From an uncultured Nocardioides sp. (GTDB lineage: Bacteria > Actinomycetota > Actinomycetes > Propionibacteriales > Nocardioidaceae), in the NCBI RefSeq assembly GCF_947488515.1, contig NZ_CANKZF010000003.1, forward strand, positions 62,001 to 126,000: a DNA stretch of 64,000 nt. Reading direction: 5' to 3'. Positions 33,201 to 40,340 of this stretch are shown one piece after another. A program made the position numbers and the translations under genes. How positions within the stretch are numbered: position 1 is the stretch's first letter; every line of letters starts with the position of its first letter. The notes below the pieces were generated by a model that saw only the letters and a program-made list of their open reading frames with translations, had not been told where the DNA came from and made no database searches.

Positions 33201-33643
33201 AGGGCACCCGGTCCGGCGGAGAACAGGTAGCCGGTCCCGCGCCTCAGGATGTAGGTGCCGGCGCCGCGGACCTGCAGCGTCGGCTCGAGCAGGCGCCGCA
33301 GGGTCCCGACGTAGCGGTGGATGACGTTGACGGCGCTGGCGGGGGCGTCCTCCTCCCAGATCAGGTCGACCAGCTCGTCGGTGCCGGTCGGGCGTCCGGC
33401 CCGGGCCAGGAGGAGGGCGAGCAGGTACGCCTGCTGGCGGGGGCCGGTCCCGAGCTCCACCCCGTCACGCCACACGCGCAGCGGTCCCAGGATGCTGAGG
33501 CGGACGGGGTCCGACGAGGCCCGCGACTCGCCGCGCCCAGCCGCGTCGAGCTCAGCGGACGATGGTGGTTCGGCCACGGTGTCGCCCTCCGCCGGCGGAA
33601 TCAGGTCGGCCTCAAGGGCGAGGCACGCACTCAATGACGCCAC
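30275..33643 (-). CDS. BTAD-AAA transcriptional regulator (AfsR/SARP-like, large)
   Basis: A protein of up to 1122 residues. Domains in order: OmpR-type winged helix ('VRLSILGPLRVWRDGVELGT', about 47-125), bacterial transcriptional activator domain with helical repeats (about 130-275), linker, an AAA-type ATPase ('LVEGEPGVGKTRLLEEL' P-loop, 'LVLVVDDLQWADTSSLRLLG' Walker B), then a long helical TPR-like C-terminal half. It has no LuxR tail. The -10-like TAGGCT abuts GTG 33643, so the true start is probably slightly inside, for example TTG 33634. Neighbouring hydrolase promoters carry TCCACTC direct repeats that may be its sites. Confidence 0.85.
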   Translation of the reverse strand: MASLSACLALEADLIPPAEGDTVAEPPSSAELDAAGRGESRASSDPVRLSILGPLRVWRDGVELGTGPRQQAYLLALLLARAGRPTGTDELVDLIWEEDAPASAVNVIHRYVGTLRRLLEPTLQVRGAGTYILRRGTGYLFSAGPGALDLTDFRHLVAAARVQVEEQRLDVALDLRLQALSLWHGPAGSGLSPGPSAAAVFRTLDDEFLDACVMTADLAVDRGQPERVLAPLRVATAMAPFHEPVLARLVTSLGASGQQAEALSVFREARTRLADELGIEPGRALDAAHRRVLRQDRDAREDPHAEDGGVRGSQTRSAVPADIGGSRGDRLVGRLDELTVLRAAMAEAHQRDPRLVLVEGEPGVGKTRLLEELAGEASASNALVIWASCLEAGTPSMWPWVQVVTAVLDRLLPADRATWLASDVGRLLTSSDAALSSDTAPDTAAQLRLFEQVLALLGTASRQRPLVLVVDDLQWADTSSLRLLGHLAARLPRGVLVLGALRDRAPTPSAELTRMLAGASRLPAQRRLLLGPLGLDEVAELVRRETGQAPDEAAARSILDRTDGNPLFVRELSRLLATDGELTEAVAERAGVPATVRDIVLDLVSDLDEDDLELLQLAALVGRDVDVRLLAAAADVDIHTCLGRLETVEALGLLRPGPDDPFSHRFAHDLVREAVSSSVLPQQAAAYHLRIADALDAGGAHDTVIEPLAHHLWAAGHVADPARTVDALVRAGRRCATKTALDTAEHHLRSAVQVAQTAGLAESELAALYELVAVLQMSSPHSGAVIEHQERAENLAFNLGREEEATVLLYSRWMAFAFGTQYSRAGGLARRLLDHASTTANPIVRTLGLQAWGLQQVSAGWIGEGFRYLTAADPSQLVVPPQRAGDVVWYNQQLSAVGMLAETTAAHGDVRGARRLLDRLEAKAGDDPYRITIWAGHAARTAAVVGDPAWTLAATRKGMAADPELTFGFFGLYQRLAHLWASALTGHAPADAASELEALITEHLLDPPRMSIATWYGLLTEVHLAAGAVEEAAISLDLADKAIETVGQRYAEALIVLMRARLLQAQGRPADTVRAAATAAKELAVAREAHLFARRADAFLSGLPGPSGLGSGRMADGASTTG

Positions 33644-33649
33644 AGCCTA

Positions 33650-33674
33650 GGTGCCCGGGACGACCCTGGGCACC
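33650..33674 (-). terminator. hairpin downstream of alpha/beta hydrolase gene
   Basis: GGTGCCCGGG pairs with CCCtGGGCACC (one bulged T) around an ACGA loop, 18 bases past the hydrolase stop and just before the BTAD gene start. Confidence 0.6.
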
Positions 33675-33691
33675 CCTTGTCCGCCGCAGCT

Positions 33692-34570
33692 CTACCCGGC
33701 CGTGCGCGCCGTCGTCCGGCTGGCCCGGACGACGATCCGCTCCACGGCGAGCGGGTCCGTGATCATCGGCAGGTGTCCCGCCTCCACGGTGGTGATGCGA
33801 GAGCCTGCGTGCTCGGCCATGGCTCGTTGCAGGTCGCTGGGGATGATGTGGTCGTCCGTGCCGAGCAGGTAGAAGCTCGGCAGCTTCTTCCACGCAGGGC
33901 GGCCGGACGCAGCGGTGAGCGCGCTCAGGGTGATGGGTCGCTCGGCCGCAGCCATCGCCCGTGCCTTCGCCTCCGGGATGCCGTTGGCGATGGCGTCGGG
34001 GAACACCTCCTGCTTGAGGTAGAGGTCGCTGTCGCCCTCGGACGCCCCCGGAGGACTGACGAAGTCGAAGAGATCGGCCGGGTCGAGGACGTGGCCGGGG
34101 TCGAGGAGTCCGAGCACGCTGTCGCCCTCGTCGGGAACGAATGCGTTGACGTACACGAGCGCCGTGACGTCCTTGTCCGACCGGGCCGCGTTGGTGATGA
34201 CGGCTCCCGCGTACGAGTGCCCGACCAGGACGACCGGGCCACTGGTGCGGTCACGCAGGAACGCGGCCAGGTAGTCCGCGTCCTGCCGCAGCCCGCGTAG
34301 CGGTGTCGGGGGCGCGAGCACCTGGTAGCCGCGCCTCTGCAGCCCGCGGGTGACCTCGATCCATCCCGAGGCGTCCGCCCACGCCCCGTGCACGAGGACG
34401 ACAGTGGGCTTGCTCGCGGCCGTCGCCGCGCGCGTCGCGCCGGCGGAGTGCTGGAGCTCGTGCTCGGCGCCGGTGGTGGCCCGGCTGGGAGCGGTGCTCG
34501 TGAGGGCGAGCGCGGCGACGAGCGCGGCGAGGCCGAGGCGGGGCAGGCGCTGGGGGTGCGAGGTGGTCAT
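33692..34570 (-). CDS. secreted alpha/beta hydrolase
   Basis: A 292-residue hydrolase with an N-terminal Sec signal ('LGLAALVAALALTSTAPSRA'). The fold is clear: oxyanion segment 'VVLVHGAWADASGW', nucleophile elbow 'VVLVGHSYAGAVITNAA' (Ser about residue 127), acid in 'YLLGTDDHIIPSD', and His in 'VEAGHLPMITDP'. It resembles small actinobacterial hydrolases related to epoxide or ester hydrolases; substrate unknown. It lies 68 bases downstream of a second hydrolase of the same family, which it resembles from 'VVLVHGAxADAS' on, so the two are likely tandem paralogues, one secreted and one cytosolic. Confidence 0.82.
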   Translation of the reverse strand: MTTSHPQRLPRLGLAALVAALALTSTAPSRATTGAEHELQHSAGATRAATAASKPTVVLVHGAWADASGWIEVTRGLQRRGYQVLAPPTPLRGLRQDADYLAAFLRDRTSGPVVLVGHSYAGAVITNAARSDKDVTALVYVNAFVPDEGDSVLGLLDPGHVLDPADLFDFVSPPGASEGDSDLYLKQEVFPDAIANGIPEAKARAMAAAERPITLSALTAASGRPAWKKLPSFYLLGTDDHIIPSDLQRAMAEHAGSRITTVEAGHLPMITDPLAVERIVVRASRTTARTAG

Positions 34571-34638
34571 GGTGGTTCCTCGTGTCGTGGGGTGCGGGTG
34601 GGGGGTGGGTCGCGTCGCGCGTCGACGCGAGCGGATCC

Positions 34639-35370
34639 TCATCGCTGCTTCCCCGAGGCGCAGGAGTCGAGCGCTTCGCGGATCACGCCGACCACGTCGC
34701 GGGTGCGGGCGTGCATCACCAGGTGCGACGAGTCGAGCTCGGTGACCTTCATCTGGGCCCTTTCGTAGCCGAACCGCTGCACGTCCGGGTTGATCGCGAG
34801 GTCCCCGGCTGCGACGACCCCCCACGAGGGCCTGGACCTCCACGCGGCTGCACCGGCCGGCTCCGCGAAGGCGGCCCCCGCCAGCGGCCGTTGGGACACG
34901 GCCAGCACGCGGACGAGGTCCGGATCGACGTCGGCGGCGAAGATCTCGGGGAACCGGCCGACGTGGACCGAGACGTCCACGCCGGGCTCCTCCTGTCCGT
35001 GGCCGGGGAACGGGGTGTACACCAGGGCGTCCGCCAGCGGCGGTGCGGGGAATCGGGCCTGCAGCTCGCCGAGGCTCTCGCCCTCGTCGAGCGCGTAGCC
35101 GGCGAGGTACACCAGGCCGACGACGTTGTCCTCGGTGCCGGCCACCGTGATCACCGCGCCGCCGTAGGAGTGGCCCACGAGCAGGACGGGACCTTCGACC
35201 TGCCGGACCAGCGAGGCGATGTAGGCGGCGTCCGCGGCCAGGCTGCGGTTGGGCACCGCGGCGGCGACGACCTGCGTGCCGGTGTCGAGGAGCTCGCGGA
35301 CGACTCCGGCGAAGCTGGAGGCGTCTGCGAACGCCCCGTGGACGAGCACCACGGTGGGGGTCTGATTCAT
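34639..35370 (-). CDS. alpha/beta hydrolase
   Basis: A 243-residue cytoplasmic hydrolase. Motifs: 'VVLVHGAFADASSFAGVVR', nucleophile elbow 'VLLVGHSYGGAVITVAG' (Ser about residue 77), and His in 'ELDSSHLVMHARTRD'. The acid is probably in the 'AAGDLAINPD' turn. Its ATG at 35370 opens onto a 217-base divergent region holding ACACATGTGT and repeated TCCACTC heptamers. The gene is followed by the secreted paralogue. Substrate unknown. Confidence 0.85.
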   Translation of the reverse strand: MNQTPTVVLVHGAFADASSFAGVVRELLDTGTQVVAAAVPNRSLAADAAYIASLVRQVEGPVLLVGHSYGGAVITVAGTEDNVVGLVYLAGYALDEGESLGELQARFPAPPLADALVYTPFPGHGQEEPGVDVSVHVGRFPEIFAADVDPDLVRVLAVSQRPLAGAAFAEPAGAAAWRSRPSWGVVAAGDLAINPDVQRFGYERAQMKVTELDSSHLVMHARTRDVVGVIREALDSCASGKQR

Positions 35371-35462
35371 GTTCTGCTCCTTGGTCCGCACCGCCGGCGG
35401 CGGTGCACGGTGGATGTCGGTCGACGTCCCGGACGCTAGGAGGCGGCTGTGGAGGGCGAGTG

Positions 35463-35510
35463 ACACATGTGTGGGAGGAGTGGTCCACGCCTTCCACTCG
35501 TCCTCCACTC
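35463..35510. promoter_or_regulatory. divergent control region: palindrome and 11-base-spaced heptamers
   Basis: ACACATGTGT (35463-35472) is a 10-base palindrome. TCCACTC occurs at 35493 and 35504, exactly 11 bases apart, the phasing typical of SARP/AfsR-type binding sites. Three more copies lie in the repeat at 35591-35626. Confidence 0.4.
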
Positions 35511-35587
35511 ACGGTTCCTACGGTGGCTGGCGAGCGTCACGAGGACCGGCACGGAGCCGCCCGGCGCCGGTGAGCGAGGTCGATCCC

Positions 35588-36415
35588 GTGTCCACTCCCA
35601 GGTCCACTCCCAGGTCCACTCCCATGTCTGTCGTCCTCATCCACGGTCTCTGGATCCACTCGGTGTCGTGGGATCCGTGGCAGCAGCTGTTCGACGAGCG
35701 CGGCTATCGGACCCTGGCGCCCGGCTGGCCGGGCGACGGCGAGACCGTCGCGACGACGCGCGCCCACCCCGAGCGGGTCGCAGGGGTGGGCGTGGCGGCG
35801 GTCACCGACTTCTACGCGCAGGTCATCGAGGACCTGGGTGAGCCAGCGGTCGTCATCGGCCACTCGTTCGGAGGGTTGATCGCACAGAAGCTGCTCGACC
35901 GTGGTTCTGCTGCGGCGGCGGTGGCGATCTCGCCGGCCCCGGTCAAGGGCGTCCGGACAGTGCCGCTCAGCCTGCTCCGCTCGAGCTTCCCCGTCCTGAG
36001 GAGACCGGCGAACCGGACGCGCGCCGTCGCGCTGACGCAGGCGCAGTTCGCCTACTCCTTCGGCAACGCCATCCCGGCCGAGGAGTCCGCGGAGCTGTTC
36101 CGCGACCTGACCATCCCCTCGCCGGGGCGGCCGCTGTTCGAGGCATCCACCGCCAACTTCCGTCGGGGCACCACCACCGCAGTCGACACCCGCCGCCGTG
36201 ACCGCGGACCGCTGCTCCTGGTCGCCGCCGGCAGGGACCACACGGTCCCGTCGGCCGTCGTTCGGGCGACCCACCGGCTCTACGCCCGCGGCGGCGCACC
36301 CGCCGACCTCCGGGTCCACGCCGACCGCGGACACAGTGCCGTGTTCGACCACGGGTGGCACACGGTCGCCGATGACGTGCTGGCCTGGCTCGCCGCGCAG
36401 GAGGTCACGTCGTGA
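35588..36415 (+). CDS. alpha/beta hydrolase, first gene of redox operon
   Basis: A roughly 275-residue hydrolase. Motifs: 'SVVLIHGLWIHSVSWDPWQ', elbow 'AVVIGHSFGGLIAQKLLDR', acid in 'LLVAAGRDHTVPSAV' and His in 'HADRGHSAVFDHGW'. The start is uncertain: GTG 35588 has a GAGG box, but GTG 35570 and ATG 35624 also fit. The first codons are a 12-base repeat in three copies encoding Ser-Thr-Pro-Arg/Met. It overlaps the next gene by four bases (GTGA), so it is translationally coupled to the CNBD-reductase. It is a more distant relative of the two leftward hydrolases. Confidence 0.8.
   Translation: MSTPRSTPRSTPMSVVLIHGLWIHSVSWDPWQQLFDERGYRTLAPGWPGDGETVATTRAHPERVAGVGVAAVTDFYAQVIEDLGEPAVVIGHSFGGLIAQKLLDRGSAAAAVAISPAPVKGVRTVPLSLLRSSFPVLRRPANRTRAVALTQAQFAYSFGNAIPAEESAELFRDLTIPSPGRPLFEASTANFRRGTTTAVDTRRRDRGPLLLVAAGRDHTVPSAVVRATHRLYARGGAPADLRVHADRGHSAVFDHGWHTVADDVLAWLAAQEVTS
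35591..35626 (+). repeat. 12-base tandem repeat, three copies, at the hydrolase start
   Basis: Unit TCCACTCCCAGG, the last copy ending ATG. In frame, so copy-number change would add or remove four residues or move the distance between candidate starts, without a frameshift. Confidence 0.8.
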
Positions 36416-38079
36416 CCGCCGCGGGGATGACACCGTCGGTGCCCCGTCTCGACGCGGAGCAGCTGCGCCGGCTCTCCGGCTACGGGATCCGCGAGGACGT
36501 CCGTGAGGGTCAGGTGCTCTACGGCGCCGGAGACCGGCGCTACGACCTGTTCGTCGTGGAGTCGGCCGTGGTCGACCTGGTACGTGACGCGACGGCCCTC
36601 GAGCCCGAGCGGGTGGTCTACACGCGGCGCCCAGGCGACTTCACCGGCGAGCTCACGCTGCTCACGGGCGAGACCGTCGTCCTCACGGCGCGGATCAGGT
36701 CGGCGGGCACGGTCGTGCGCATTCCCGCCGTCCAGCTGCAGCACGTGCTCGGCACGGAGGTCGACATCGCCGACGTCCTGGTGGAGGCCTTCGTCCTCCG
36801 CCGGCGCATCATCCTCGAGTCGGCCAGCACGCTCCTCGAGATCATCGGGCACCCCGACTGTGCCGACAACCGGGCCTTGCGGACGTTCGCCGCCCGGCTG
36901 CAGGTCGCGCACGCGGCGGTGGAGGCGGACTCCCTCCCAGGACGGGCACTGATGTCCGCCTATGCGATCGGTGACGACGACCTGCCCGCCGCGGTCCTGT
37001 CCGAGCGCGTACTGCGACGGGCCACGCCCCACGACCTCGCAGCGGCGGTCGGCTACACCTACGACGCGGTTGCCCACGACGTGGACCTGGCCGTGGTGGG
37101 GGCCGGTCCCGCTGGTCTGGCGGCCGCGGTCTACGCGGCGTCCGAGGGACTGGTGACCGTGCTCTTCGACGCCGCCGGAGCAGGCGGGCAGGCAGCCACG
37201 AGCTCCAGGATCGAGAACTACCTCGGCTTCCCGCGAGGCGTCAGCGGCGGTGAGCTGACCAGTCTCGCGCTCGTGCAGGCCCAGCGTTTCGGAGCCCAGC
37301 TCTACGCCGCCTGCGAGGTGGCTGCGCTCGGCGCATCGGACGAGGAGGGCGTGACCCTCACGCTCCGTGACGGCACTGCGTTGCGGTCACGCGCAGTGAT
37401 GCTGGCGACCGGGGTCCGCTATCGACGACTGGACGTGCCCCGCCTTGCTGAGTTCGAGGCTCGGGGGCAGGTCCGCTACTCGGCCACCGAGCTCGACGTC
37501 CGCGACTGCGAGTCACTCCCGGTCACGGTGGTCGGTGGTGCGAACTCGGCCGGTCAGGCAGCGCTGTTCCTGGCGTCCCGCGGTTCGCGCGTCGACCTCG
37601 TCGTGCGCGGTGCCGGCCTCGCTGCCTCGATGTCGGACTACCTGGCGCGACGGCTGGAGGCGCACCCGATGGTGCGGTTGCGCACCCGCTCGCGCGTCAC
37701 CGAGCTCATCGGGGAGCGCGTGCTCGAGGCCGTCACCATCGATGACGGGCAGCCGGAGACGGTCGAGTGTCGCGCCGTCTTCAGCTTCATCGGCGCCGAG
37801 CCCGACACGGGGTGGCTGACCGACGTCGCGCGGGACCGCGACGGGTTCGTCCTGACGGACGCGCGGCTCGCCGACGAGCACGGGACGGACGGGCCGCCGA
37901 GGCTGCCGTTCCAGACCAGCCACCGGCGCGTCTTCGCAGTGGGTGACGTGCGAGCGGGCTCCTTGAAGCGGGTCGCGTCCGCGGTGGGGGAGGGCGCGAG
38001 CGCCGTGGCCTCGGTCCACGCCTTGCTGGCGAGCGATCCCCGGGGTGCGACGCGGGGCGCGACGGCGGCACACGCATGA
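36412..38079 (+). CDS. CNBD-thioredoxin-reductase-like flavoprotein without CxxC
   Basis: A 555-residue fusion. Residues about 20-140 form a cyclic-nucleotide-binding (CRP-type) fold ('VLYGAGDRRYDLFVVESAVV', 'PGDFTGELTLLTGETVVLTA'). From about residue 224 it is a thioredoxin-reductase-like FAD/NAD(P)H oxidoreductase: 'VDLAVVGAGPAGLAAAVYAA', 'GGQAATSSRIENYLGFP', second dinucleotide site 'TVVGGANSAGQAALFLASRG' and 'VFAVGDVRAGSLKRVASAVG'. The redox CxxC of true reductases is replaced by Ser-Ala-Thr-Glu (about 357-360), so it cannot act as a classical disulfide reductase. Four-base overlaps on both sides couple it to the hydrolase and to the PNPOx-like gene. Confidence 0.9.
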   Translation: MTAAGMTPSVPRLDAEQLRRLSGYGIREDVREGQVLYGAGDRRYDLFVVESAVVDLVRDATALEPERVVYTRRPGDFTGELTLLTGETVVLTARIRSAGTVVRIPAVQLQHVLGTEVDIADVLVEAFVLRRRIILESASTLLEIIGHPDCADNRALRTFAARLQVAHAAVEADSLPGRALMSAYAIGDDDLPAAVLSERVLRRATPHDLAAAVGYTYDAVAHDVDLAVVGAGPAGLAAAVYAASEGLVTVLFDAAGAGGQAATSSRIENYLGFPRGVSGGELTSLALVQAQRFGAQLYAACEVAALGASDEEGVTLTLRDGTALRSRAVMLATGVRYRRLDVPRLAEFEARGQVRYSATELDVRDCESLPVTVVGGANSAGQAALFLASRGSRVDLVVRGAGLAASMSDYLARRLEAHPMVRLRTRSRVTELIGERVLEAVTIDDGQPETVECRAVFSFIGAEPDTGWLTDVARDRDGFVLTDARLADEHGTDGPPRLPFQTSHRRVFAVGDVRAGSLKRVASAVGEGASAVASVHALLASDPRGATRGATAAHA

Positions 38080-38687
38080 GCAATCACTACCGCTCGATCG
38101 CCTTCACGCCGCCCGTCCTCGAGGCGCAGGAGCAGTACGGCAGCCGCGCCGCGGTGGCTCGGACGGAGGCGCCGCTCGGACGGCCGCCGCGGGACCCGCT
38201 CGGCGGCGCCGAGCGCGAGTTCGTCGCCGCGCAGGACATCTTCTTCCTCGCGACGACGTCCTCGGACGGCTGGCCCTACGTGCAGCTCCGCGGCGGTCCC
38301 CGGGGCTTCGTCTCGACGCCCGACGCGCACACGTTGCGGTGGGCGGACCTGCGGGGCAACCGGCAGTACATCAGTACCGGCAACCTGGCGCACGACCCGC
38401 GCGTGGCCCTGATCTTCGTGGACCAGGCACGTCGGCTGCGGTTGAAGATCTTCGGCATCGCCACAGTGCAGGACGCGCGCGGCGCGGACCCGGACGAACC
38501 GCACGTGAGGACCCCCGGCTCGATCGTCGAGCGCGACGTCCGCGTGGACGTGCAGGCCTTCGACTGGAACTGCCCGCAGCACATCACGCAGCGCTTCACC
38601 CGCGACGAGCTCCAGCCCGTCCTGACTCGGATGGCGAACCGGATCGCCGAGCTCGAGGGGAAGCTCGAGGAGAGGGAGGACACATGA
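38076..38687 (+). CDS. pyridoxamine 5'-phosphate oxidase-like flavin-binding protein
   Basis: A 203-residue protein of the PNPOx-like split-barrel fold, usually binding FMN or F420. Typical pieces are 'AQDIFFLATTSSDGWPYVQL', 'LRWADLRGNRQYISTGNLAH' and 'DPRVALIFVDQARRLRLKIF'. The end is a coiled-coil-like helix ('MANRIAELEGKLEEREDT'). It probably reduces or senses a small molecule using a cofactor; pairing with an FAD oxidoreductase suggests electron transfer between them, which is inference. It overlaps both neighbours by four bases. Confidence 0.85.
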   Translation: MSNHYRSIAFTPPVLEAQEQYGSRAAVARTEAPLGRPPRDPLGGAEREFVAAQDIFFLATTSSDGWPYVQLRGGPRGFVSTPDAHTLRWADLRGNRQYISTGNLAHDPRVALIFVDQARRLRLKIFGIATVQDARGADPDEPHVRTPGSIVERDVRVDVQAFDWNCPQHITQRFTRDELQPVLTRMANRIAELEGKLEEREDT

Positions 38688-38923
38688 GCGACGACAGCAT
38701 CCTGGCGAGGATCTCGGCACTGGTGGAGCGCGAGCGTCAGCTCCGCGACGACCGGACGGCTGGCGTCGTCGACGGTGTGGAACAGGCCCTGGGCGACGTC
38801 GAGGTGGAGCTCGACCAGTGCTGGGACCTGCTTCGCCAGCGTCGCGCCCGCCGCGAGTTCGGCGAGGACCCGGAGCAGGCCGCGGCGCGATCGGCTGCGG
38901 TGGTCGAGGGTTACTGGCAGTAG
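38684..38923 (+). CDS. DUF2630 protein
   Basis: A 79-residue helical protein of the DUF2630 family: 'ILARISALVERERQLRDD', 'LGDVEVELDQCWDLLRQRRA' and the C-terminal 'AARSAAVVEGYWQ'. The family is actinobacterial and functionally unknown. It starts at ATG 38684 inside the stop of the PNPOx-like gene (ATGA) with a GAGGGAGG ribosome-binding site, ending the four-gene operon that begins near 35588. A hairpin follows the stop. Confidence 0.88.
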   Translation: MSDDSILARISALVERERQLRDDRTAGVVDGVEQALGDVEVELDQCWDLLRQRRARREFGEDPEQAAARSAAVVEGYWQ

Positions 38924-38940
38924 TCGCCGCAGCGCGGCGA
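38924..38940. terminator. hairpin between convergent DUF2630 and exonuclease genes
   Basis: TCGCCGC-AGC-GCGGCGA, a perfect 7-base stem with three-base loop starting directly after the DUF2630 stop and five bases from the exonuclease stop; probably bidirectional. Confidence 0.65.
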
Positions 38941-38944
38941 GCAG

Positions 38945-39937
38945 TCAGCCTGACGCCGGCCGGCTGGTCAGCACCCGCACCGCGAAGTCGGTGGTGAAGT
39001 CGTTGTCGAGGAAGCCGACCACCTGGGTGACCCGGTCGAGGTCGAGCGGCAGCAGCCCGCGCGAGCCGGGGACGTCGGGGGTCAGGCCGAGGTCGAGGTC
39101 GTCGCGCCCGGACATCATCTGCACGTTGAACTCGTAGCGCTCGCGGGCACCCGGGGCAGAGAGGCGGCGTACGACGGTGGCGCCGACGCGACGACCGCCG
39201 GTCTCGGCCGACCAGTCGTCGAGCGCGCCGAGGAGGGCGGTGCCGCCGTTGTGGTCGATGTCCGACCACGCGGCGTCCATCGAGCCGGCGACGTCGAGCA
39301 GGATCGCGGCGGTCTTCTCGCCGATGCCCTGCACGCCGGGCAGGTTGTCGCTGCTGTCGCCGCGCAGCGCCGCGAAGGCCAGGTAGTTGGCCGGGCGCAC
39401 GCCGTACATGTTGAACAGGCTCGCCGGGTTGAGCGTGGGCGAGCCGTGGATCCCGCCGTCGATGAGCCGCAGCACCCGCGTGTGGTGGCTGATGTGGGCG
39501 AAGGCGTCGCGGTCGGAGGTGATGATCACGCAGTCCCAGCCGTTGGCCGTCGCCCAGGTGGCACCCGAGGCGTTGACGTCGTCCGCCTCCAGGCCGGGCG
39601 GGGTCAGGGTGGCCAGCCCCAGCGCGTCGAGCAGGGCGGCCGCGCGGTCGAGCTGGTCGACCAGCTCGGGGTCCTTCTCCGCCCGGCCGGCCTTGTAGTC
39701 GGGGTAGATGTCGCGGCGCATCGACCCGGACCGGTCGTCGAGGCCGAAGACGACGGCGTCGGGGGCGAAGGAGTCGATCGACTCGAGGATCTGGCGCAGC
39801 ATCCCGTGCAGCGCCCAGATCGGGCGACCCTGCCGGTCACGCAGCCCGGTGTGGGACCGCGCGTGGTGGTTGCGGTGCAGCAGCGACGGGGCGTCGACGA
39901 CGAGCAGCAGCCGGCGCGTACGGGTGTTCGGTGTCAT
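38945..39937 (-). CDS. 5'-3' exonuclease (PolA N-domain type)
   Basis: A 330-residue stand-alone 5' nuclease of the FEN/PolA type. Metal-ligand motifs: 'LLLVVDAPSLLHRNHHA' (first Asp), 'DAVVFGLDDRSGSMRRDIYP', 'GLEADDV' (paired Asp), 'CVIITSDRDAFAHIS' (SDRD) and the helix-hairpin-helix 'GDSSDNLPGVQGIGEKTAAI' (the GDSSDN motif). It removes RNA or flap DNA during repair or lagging-strand processing. ATG 39937; the frame open upstream is antisense to the monooxygenase gene. Compared with PolA domains it has about 40 extra C-terminal residues. Confidence 0.92.
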   Translation of the reverse strand: MTPNTRTRRLLLVVDAPSLLHRNHHARSHTGLRDRQGRPIWALHGMLRQILESIDSFAPDAVVFGLDDRSGSMRRDIYPDYKAGRAEKDPELVDQLDRAAALLDALGLATLTPPGLEADDVNASGATWATANGWDCVIITSDRDAFAHISHHTRVLRLIDGGIHGSPTLNPASLFNMYGVRPANYLAFAALRGDSSDNLPGVQGIGEKTAAILLDVAGSMDAAWSDIDHNGGTALLGALDDWSAETGGRRVGATVVRRLSAPGARERYEFNVQMMSGRDDLDLGLTPDVPGSRGLLPLDLDRVTQVVGFLDNDFTTDFAVRVLTSRPASG

Positions 39938-40013
39938 GGCGATCGGCGACAGCCTAGGCGAGGCTCGTAGGGTCGGGGGACGCAAGCCGAGCCCGACGCA
40001 CCGAGGAGACGCC

Positions 40014-40337
40014 TTGATCTTCATCACCGCCAAGTTCCCGATCAAGCCCGAGCACGCCGACGACTGGCCGCGGCTGTCGCGGGCCTTCACCGAGGCCACC
40101 CGCGCCGAGGACGGCTGCCTGTGGTTCGAGTGGTCGCGCAGCCTCGAGGACCCGAGCGTGTACGTCCTCGTCGAGGCCTTCCGTGACGGCGACGCCGGCG
40201 GGGCGCACGTCGGCTCCGACCACTTCAAGGCCGCCCAGGCCGAGCTCCCGCAGTACCTCACCCGCACGCCCGAGATCGTCAGCACCGAGGTCGACCAGGA
40301 CGGCTGGAACGAGCTGGGGGAGATGAAGGTCGGCTGA
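40014..40337 (+). CDS. antibiotic-biosynthesis-monooxygenase-fold (quinol monooxygenase-like) protein
   Basis: A 107-residue ABM-fold protein: 'IFITAKFPIKPEHADDWPRL', 'TEATRAEDGCLWFEWSRS', and 'PSVYVLVEAFRDGDAGGAHV'. The fold forms dimers that oxidise quinols or bind small aromatics; a specific substrate is not evident. The start is TTG 40014, chosen because GAGGAG lies six bases upstream and similarity begins there. It is divergent from the exonuclease and convergent with the glycosyltransferase, whose stop lies four bases away. Confidence 0.85.
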   Translation: MIFITAKFPIKPEHADDWPRLSRAFTEATRAEDGCLWFEWSRSLEDPSVYVLVEAFRDGDAGGAHVGSDHFKAAQAELPQYLTRTPEIVSTEVDQDGWNELGEMKVG

Positions 40338-40340
40338 TCG

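Noticed and set aside
36412..38079. Naming the CNBD flavoprotein as thioredoxin reductase (trxB)
   Set aside because: The CxxC redox motif is absent, so the activity cannot be assumed.
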